This document shows, piece after piece, positions 57,114-64,000 of a stretch of DNA of 64,000 nt. The stretch spans positions 12,583,527 through 12,647,526 of the forward strand of contig CM029126.1 in assembly GCA_016859345.1 (NCBI GenBank), written 5' to 3'. Source of the DNA: Istiophorus platypterus. Lineage: Eukaryota > Chordata > Actinopteri > Istiophoriformes > Istiophoridae. Below the pieces are notes generated by a model that ran no database searches, was not told where the DNA came from, and saw only the letters and a program-made list of their open reading frames with translations. The translations under genes and the position numbers were made by a program. Every line of letters starts with the position of its first letter. Position 1 is the stretch's first letter.

Positions 57114-59087
57114 CATCTTTTTTTTTTTTTTATAAACATTTAGTTAGAAATTGTCTTGTCAATTCAAAAACTGGAGAACTTAAATAGGACAATATGTGTT
57201 TAGGTATTGGATAATATCCTGAGAAAGTAAACACAAGAACACTGATGACTACAGCACATTAAAGGGATAGTTCCTTTTCTTTTTTTTAACTCAGTGATAT
57301 CGATGCATGGATATTAGATCAGTATCAATTCTGTGGTCTGAGATATTACAGAGCCAGCAGCTTGTAAAATGTGACATAAACAGCTAAAAAAAAAAGTGTT
57401 ACTACACAAAAATTAAGTCAAAACACAGCACTCAAAATCTTTTAAGCACCCACCAAAATAATATAGTATCTGTACTGAGTTCTCAACACTTGTGTCTCCC
57501 CTCAGACCTTTTGAGGCATGCAAGAGACTGTTCAGTTTCAGTCTAGTTTCATGTATGTCTGTGTTGATGTGGATTATGGATTAACCTCTGTCCATCAGTG
57601 ACACAAACTTTTCTGTGCTGAGCAATGCTGGAACATCTGATTATAAGATAACATCTGATCAGCTCCATTACCACAGCTTAAGTTGCCTCATTTTGGGTTT
57701 TTTTTTTTTTTTTTTATTTAGCAGTGCCAAAGACTGAAGAAATACTCATCAAATACAAGGTTCAACATGCTCTCATGTTCCTAGGAAAGCATAAGGAACA
57801 GACATAATCACGTTTACAGTAATCTCGTGAAGCAAGCTTTAGACAAACATTTGCCCACTCACCAAAAAGCGAAAATACACAATTTTACTTCCATCTCTTG
57901 CTCACAGAGAAAGAATAAATCAGGTAATCTGATGTAAATACAGTACATTTCATTTAAAAAGGTATTAAACTTAAATTTAAATGGTTTTGAAGGTTTTAGG
58001 CCAATAACTAGAAAGTGTGTATAAATTAGACTACTGCTGACCATTTTCCAAATCATAATATTTTTGGTTGTTAGATTCAATGCCTCTTCCTAGAAAAGTT
58101 ATTGGTCCGCATTCACTTCAGTAGGATATAAAATAGAAAATGTGCAGTACTGTACTTTACCGCTAATGTGCATTGCAAGAGTTAATGGTCACTGTAGTTA
58201 TTCCTCCTGTACATACATGCAGTGAAGATATCCCTCCCTAACATGATTTCATTAGGAGTGATTACAGTCCTTGTTCTGTGATGCTGAAACTAAGAAAAGT
58301 TTCAAAGTCTGAGTGAGACTAAGTAAGTTGGTATCTTCAAAAGTTAGTCTTTATAGACACAATTCCCACTTTGTGTTAGTATATAGAGGTAATTTGATTA
58401 CCTCTCTTACTGATCATATAAAGTAACTAAAAGGCATGGAATTCAATGGCTGCCTTTAAAGCTGGGCCTCAATCTATATTGTTACTGTAAGCTCTGAAAA
58501 ATGGCTGACAATGAGCTGAAAGTATACACACTTGATAGTAACTGAGCTAACGTATTCTAACACACAACAATGATTCCATAAAATATGTAAAAAAAAACAA
58601 AAACAAACTTTACAGAAAAACACCTGTGTTGGCATTCAACAATCTTCTCAGTAGGATGAAACTATTGAAATCAAAGACACATTCCGTCGCTGTCTATCAA
58701 CATTCACCGAAACAGCTTTCATGATTACAGCAGGATTTGGTTAAAACATTCACAGTTCTCTACTGGCACGTTATCATATTAATGTGGTCATAGCAGTGAA
58801 CTAGTCAAACTGTCCACTGACATGGAAGGAGCTCTAATCTCATTAGTATCATTACAAAGAAATGCAGCATTAGATCCTGAATATCAGAATTTTAAGGCTG
58901 GTCTCCACCAGTGAGAACTACATTTTAATGTTTTACAATCTATTCACATAAAACTCTGATCTAGCCATCTTTGGTAGCATTAGTGCATAGGTGTACTAAC
59001 TCACACTTCAATGAGAAGTCAACGATAAAAAGGCACTTTCAAATTATATTACCTACCGACACTGATCTTCCCCTAATATCTGCCATC
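57114..59087 (-). other. znf687: Probable 3' UTR of znf687
   Basis: About 2 kb of AT-rich sequence after the znf687 stop, without any recognisable coding unit on either strand. Assigned to the 3' UTR because the next convincing minus-strand poly(A) signal lies at its far end. Confidence 0.5.
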
Positions 59088-62000
59088 TTAGCTGTTTTTT
59101 CCTGCATTCCTTGCGTTAATAAAAGCCATGCCGTGAGTTCTGAAGTGTGTATTCAGATCTGTTGCCTTTTCAAATTGTTTACCACACACCTTACAAGCCA
59201 GTGCGCCCTCCTCTTCCTTGCCCTGAGCTATGGATGCTTGAGAGGAAGGTGATGCTGGTGCAGAACCATCCAGAGACCTCTTATCATCATTGTTCTTGCT
59301 GTTATTGTGGGACGTTGCTGGGTACATGCTGAGGGCTTGCTGGTTGTCAGTGAATGCATCCCTCACTTTGTGGGTGATGAAGCGATGGCGTGATAGGGAG
59401 GAGGTGGATGTGAAGCAGGCGCCGCACTGTAGACACTGCAGGCCACCTCCCTCTGTGCCTCCTCGCCTGTGCTGGCTTATGTGCTCCAGGAACGCTATCC
59501 GGTCCTCTGTGGTGAAGCCGCAGGGGGCACAGCGAAACCCAGAGTCAGGAAGCTGGTATGGCGCGGGTACAGAGGAGGAGGGCCGCAACTTCTTCACGGG
59601 ACTCGTCCCATCTGCGGACTCTTCATCCTGCTCCACCTTCACAGCTCCTCTCCTTCTCCGTCGAGCCCCCAAACTAGTATCCTGTTCTGAGGAACTGTCT
59701 GCTTCATCTACCCCTCCCTGTGACCAGAGCAAATCAGGACAATTGCTGTTAATCACATCTTGGTAAAAAGCTTTTCATGTCTGGTTTAAAAAAACAAAAA
59801 ACAAATACAAGAGTGGCTTACCATCAGTGTGTCCTGGCTCATAGTGTCCATGCTGTGTCTCATCTGAACATGCCTCTCTAGCATTGCTCTGCTGCTAAAC
59901 ATTTTCTTACCCTCGGGACACAACCTACACATGCACAGATATACAAATTATCTTCTGCAAGAGTGTCTCACCCATATCAAAATTAACATAGCACTCTTAT
60001 TTACAGATGGACTCAGTTCTGACTTTTTAAATGGAAAAATAAAAAAATGTTTTTACGAAGCAGGATCAGTTAACTTGTCCAACACAGTTGCAGGAGTTTT
60101 ACTTCAGTAAGCTTCATATAGTCAGATGTAGATTTCCAAACGAGTTTAAAAGACTTCAAGAGTTTGAATGTTTAAAACAACAACCATCTTGAAAGCAGTC
60201 CCATATAGGATGTGGGATACTCACTGGCAGCGGATGCCACGATTCATGACTTTGTGTTTGTCTCTGATGTGACGCCGTAGACTGGAAGTTGTGGTGAAGG
60301 AGCTCTCACATTTGTTACAAGGAAACTTCTTCAAAGTCTACACAACACAAGCACACACTGGTCTATGAATGCATCTAATAATTTATACATGCATTTCAAA
60401 ACAAAATGAATTCAATCAAATTACCTTGCCATGCTGTTCAGCCATATGGGTAATGTAGTCTTCCCGGTCTGTGTAGCGTGCATGGCAAGGTGCACACTTC
60501 CAGCCTGAGGGGGTCTTCATCCTCTCGGTCTTTACTTTCTCACCTTTGTCCAGCCATTCCTCCCCATCTGAGCTCTCCAACTTCACAGACGGCCGTGAAC
60601 GAGTTGAAGCAGCTGGAGGTGAAGGCAACTCCTGTTTTAATGTGGGAGGTTTGTGGGTCTGACGAACAGAGGGAACAGGGTAAAAAGAGATCGTAAGGGG
60701 GAAAATTGTAACGGTGATTTATTTTTTTTGGCCAAACACTTTATTAATTAAATATAAATATACCTTAAAATGTTCCAGTAGAGAGTTCCTCTGAGAAAAA
60801 AGCTTGGTGCATTCGGGGCATTTGAACACATGCACCTTCTGATTCGTTAAATGAGTGTCAAAGTGGACGTACAGCAGGGGCTTGTGGGTAAAAACAGTGT
60901 CACACATGACACACTTATAGATCAACCTGTAAAGGAATAAAAACTGGGTCACTCAATTGTAAGAGAGAAATTTGTTTTCATTTGAAAAGACACAGCTTCA
61001 AATCCGTTTGTGTGTATATAGTACATGGCCTGTCCTTCAGTGAGTGCTGGATGTTGGGCTGCAATGTGGTTTTGTATGCTTGGGCTGGATTTGAAAGCCA
61101 TGGGACAGCTGGGGCATTTGTGGAACATGTCACAGTGAGCCTGTTGGATGTGAGACTTCACTGAATTCAGCCCTCCAAACACCACCAGGCAACTAGAACA
61201 TCTGCAGAGAGAAACACAACATGTGAAAGGTGAAAGGAGAGTAAAATGGTGGGTCTCACAAACAGAACAATTTACTTCAGTTTAATAGAACAACTGTGTG
61301 GGGGGGGTGTCACACCTGTATCCAATGCGCCGAGCAAAGTGCAAACAGCTCTCGTCCAGATGTGTTTGAAATAGCTGCTGCTTGGCCGTGCCCCCACACT
61401 CTGGGCACACATGTGGTGGGCAGCATTGATGGATGCGTTGATGAGCCGCTGCACTGCAGCTGTTGGGCAGGAGCATGGGTGGAGAACACTCTGTGCAGGG
61501 CTGGAGGACAACGAAAGAAAAATGTAGGGACCAAAGGAAGGAATTTAGCTTTGAGTTAAATTTGCATACCATGAGAAAACAAATGAAATGAAATATTTTC
61601 CCCACATACACACAAACAAGACTTACAGTAGTATTTGCTGGTTCAATTTCTTGAAAGTGCTCGGCCACCTCATCCTTGTTGTTAAATTGAGCCAGACACT
61701 CGGGGCATTTATTACTCATGTACTGCACTTCTTCTGATTTCTTGTTAGGTGTTGCTTGATATGACTGGGATGCTGGGTTTGGTGTCACTGACCCTGAAGA
61801 GGATAATGACAGTTTTGAATAGTATGACAGGAAAGATGGAAAGAGCACACGTAAGGGATCAAGGAGGAATACACAAAATAACATGAATTATTCCCTAAAA
61901 TAAATAAACAATGAAGCTGGCTCGGAGACAGAAACAATTCTAACGAACCAATCGTAGTGCGTTCCTGCTGGCCAATCATCTGCTCCATAGGAACAGGTTT

Positions 62001-64000
62001 CATGACCAGGTGTGAACACTGCATGATAAGGCCTCTCTCCTTGTGTTCTCTGGCATGTAAAAGCAGGCTACACTTGTTGAAGAAGGCCAAGCGCTTGGCG
62101 CAGTGATTACAAGTCACTTCAATCCTCAGTGAGCGCCGATCGTAGTGTCGTGCCAAACTCTGCTCCAGGGCAAAAGCATCACCACACTCCAAACAGCGGT
62201 AACCCTGCAGGGGATCAAACATTCATGCTATTAGATACTAAAAATGAATATGAAATAGAGAAACGTAAGAAAATGTTATTATTGTGTCAAAATTATGATT
62301 GAAAAGGCACAGGCACCAGTTAAACTTATTATTTTATTGATTAATCAATTTGTTGTTTTGCCTTAAAAAGTAAGGAAACAGTGAAAATGTCTATCACAAT
62401 TTCCCAGAGACCAAGGTGATGTATTCAAATTGCTTGTTTTGTCTGACCAAAACTCCACACCCCAAAATGTATTCAGTTAACTATGGCATATAAGAGAGAC
62501 AAGCAGGAAATCCTCACATCTGAGCAGCTAGAGTCAGTAAATGTTTGGCATTTCTGGAAAAAATAACTGAAACGATTTATCGTTTATCACTACTATCGAC
62601 CGACTGATTAAGTGACTAATTATTTCATCACTATACATGATGACAGCTTACCTGGGCAGGCAGAGGGATGCCCCACTCTGCAGGAAGAGGCAAGCTCAGG
62701 TCTGGTTTATAACTCGGCAGCAGGTTCTTGTTGTTGAGGATTTTGTTGAAAGCTTCTACCAGGGTGGTCTGACTCTTGGATATGATTGCTCCAGTGCTGT
62801 TCACTATGGATGCTGGTCTACTGCCACTTTGAGGGAGCAGAGGTGAAGGGGCGGGAAGTATCATTCCACTGTTGAGAGTCTTCTGGCCCAGGCTTCGCAG
62901 GTTTATCCTGCCTTGGCTGACTCTGGGGGAGGAGATGGAGACGGAGGGTAGGGCTGAAGTTTTTGTGATGCTGACAGCTGTGGGGGACACTTTAGGTTTG
63001 GTTTCCACTGCAGTCTTCACTTTAACTGTACTGGCACCTTCTGGTGTTGCAGTACGAGAATCCTGAAGTGTTGCCACTGCAGGCAACTGAGACTGCTGGG
63101 ATAACTCCCTCTTGGGTTTTGTGTTAGGACGTTCTGGTGAAGGTTTTGAACTATCCACAGCCCTGGAAGTGGCTCTTGCACTTCGTTTAGGTGCGACCCC
63201 AGTCACAGTTCTTGTGACGCTGCCTGTGGACATCTTGATTTTAACTTTGAGGGGGCACAATGCAGATGAATTTGTCTCTGCAGCACTGGCAGGCACAGTG
63301 TCCTCAGATGATGTGCCAGCGCCACTGTTCTCCTCATTTAAATTTCCCCCATCTCCAGCCATCTTTTCACTCAGCTCCTCATTGTCACCTGGCCTGTCCT
63401 CTCTGCAAGGCTCACTCTCAATCAGCTCCTCTTTGTGATCAAAGTCCTTGTGGTTCACTGATAAACCTGGTGTTTTGGCCAAATCCGGGCTGCTGCTTCT
63501 GTTGGGGACCTCAAGACCTGTCTCACTGGGTGGTGGGCTCTCAGGTGAGTCCCTCTCATCAATCACATGCTCTGGGTATTTCTCCTCCTGGACTGATGCA
63601 GCGCCCCTGCTGACAGAGGGGAGGTCCTTGGGAGACTGCGGCTGAGGAACTGCAGGGGGAGAACTGGGGGTGGTAGGTTGCCCCACATTCTCAAGAAAGG
63701 TTTTAGGTTTTGCAGATGCGAGAGAAAAGGAGAGATGAGGAGGAGGAGGAGGAGGAGGAGGAGGAGGAGAAATGTCAAAAGAAGATGTTTTAGGAGACCC
63801 AAGCAGCTCAGGCTGTAGTTTAAATTTTGGAGGGGAGGACAATAGAGATTCTGGGCTCTCTTGGATCACCAGCGGACTTCCTAAGTCTGGTTCTGAGTCA
63901 TCATCATCATCTGAGTGCATAACACGCTTAATTCCAGCTTTAATACTCCCATTTTGTGGCAAAGGGGGAGATGATGACCTACCAAAGGGAAAAGCCTCTT
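59088..64000 (-). CDS. znf687: Zinc finger protein 687 (3' part; 5' end beyond the window)
   Basis: C2H2 zinc-finger protein. In mammals ZNF687 is found with ZNF592, ZMYND8 and NuRD components (the Z3 module) and acts in transcription. Exons in transcript order: from beyond 64000 to 62652, then 62204-61949, 61793-61627, 61500-61316, 61201-61025, 60926-60764, 60658-60425, 60337-60225, 59924-59822, and 59717-59088 with the stop. Every junction keeps the frame. The first, very large exon encodes a Ser/Pro-rich region with an acidic stretch (SDDDDDSEPDLG) and a poly-Pro run. The next exons carry the finger array, with segments nearly identical to human ZNF687: YRCLECGDAFALEQSLARHY, IEVTCNHCAK, PPHVCPECGG, FHKCPSCPMAFKS, CDTVFTHKPLL, FKCPECTKLFSQ and the final CKVCGKQFEK...THFRTHGMAFI. 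Human ZNF687 is about 1237 residues, and 1125 codons are visible here. ZNF592 and ZNF532 are related, but the C-terminal fingers and the 1q21.3-like neighbours favour ZNF687. The a and b fish paralogues cannot be told apart. Confidence 0.92.
63738..63767 (-). repeat. znf687: In-frame (CCT)10 repeat encoding poly-proline in znf687
   Basis: Ten identical Pro codons on the minus strand within the large znf687 exon, seen as AGG repeats on the plus strand. Pure codon use suggests slippage, so length variation between individuals is likely. Confidence 0.93.

Noticed and set aside
62637..63645. Plus-strand open frames opposite the large znf687 exon
   Set aside because: They are antisense shadows of a real minus-strand coding exon.

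Overview
This window is nuclear DNA from a ray-finned fish, most likely a teleost with a compact, percomorph-like genome; the species cannot be named from the sequence. The reasons are genes with many short exons and canonical GT-AG introns, vertebrate-specific families (IL6 receptor, otoancorin, ZNF687), abundant simple repeats of the types common in fish, and a decayed Tc1/mariner fragment. There is no bacterial, viral, CRISPR or operon-type content. I found no previously undescribed system. The value lies in gene models that can be rebuilt exon by exon and in several local oddities.

Layout on the + strand. At 1-4 kb is the 3' two thirds of an aquaglyceroporin, aqp10, preceded in its intron by an apparently perfect 1.3 kb GT repeat. 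At 4.2-4.6 kb is a Tc1-like relic. From 6.4 to 30.3 kb lies the P4-ATPase (lipid flippase) gene atp8b2. It has a main CpG-island promoter near 11 kb, and an upstream alternative coding first exon at 9.6 kb that may be served by a GC-rich segment at 6.4-6.6 kb. From 32.6 to 40.1 kb is il6r, the IL-6 receptor alpha chain. At 41.0-42.8 kb is the small riiad1 gene. From 45.3 to 56.6 kb is otoa (otoancorin), with 28 exons that join to 1154 codons plus a stop, all in frame. On the - strand, 57.1-64.0 kb holds the 3' part of znf687, a C2H2 zinc-finger gene whose 5' part continues beyond the right edge. otoa and znf687 converge tail to tail, with poly(A) signals about 100 bp apart.

The order aqp10-atp8b2-il6r is the same as on human 1q21.3. 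RIIAD1 and ZNF687 also map to human 1q21.3 but in a separate block, while human OTOA is on 16p. The genes do not form one pathway: the set is a conserved neighbourhood covering membrane transport (aqp10, atp8b2), cytokine signalling (il6r), a PKA-docking-type small protein (riiad1), inner-ear extracellular matrix attachment (otoa) and chromatin-linked transcription (znf687).

Points most worth checking are: an apparent one-base frameshift in atp8b2 exon 21; the unannotated-looking alternative atp8b2 first exon; an acidic insertion of about 130 residues inside the il6r immunoglobulin domain; a tandemly duplicated splice donor in riiad1; and a probable GC-AG intron in otoa.
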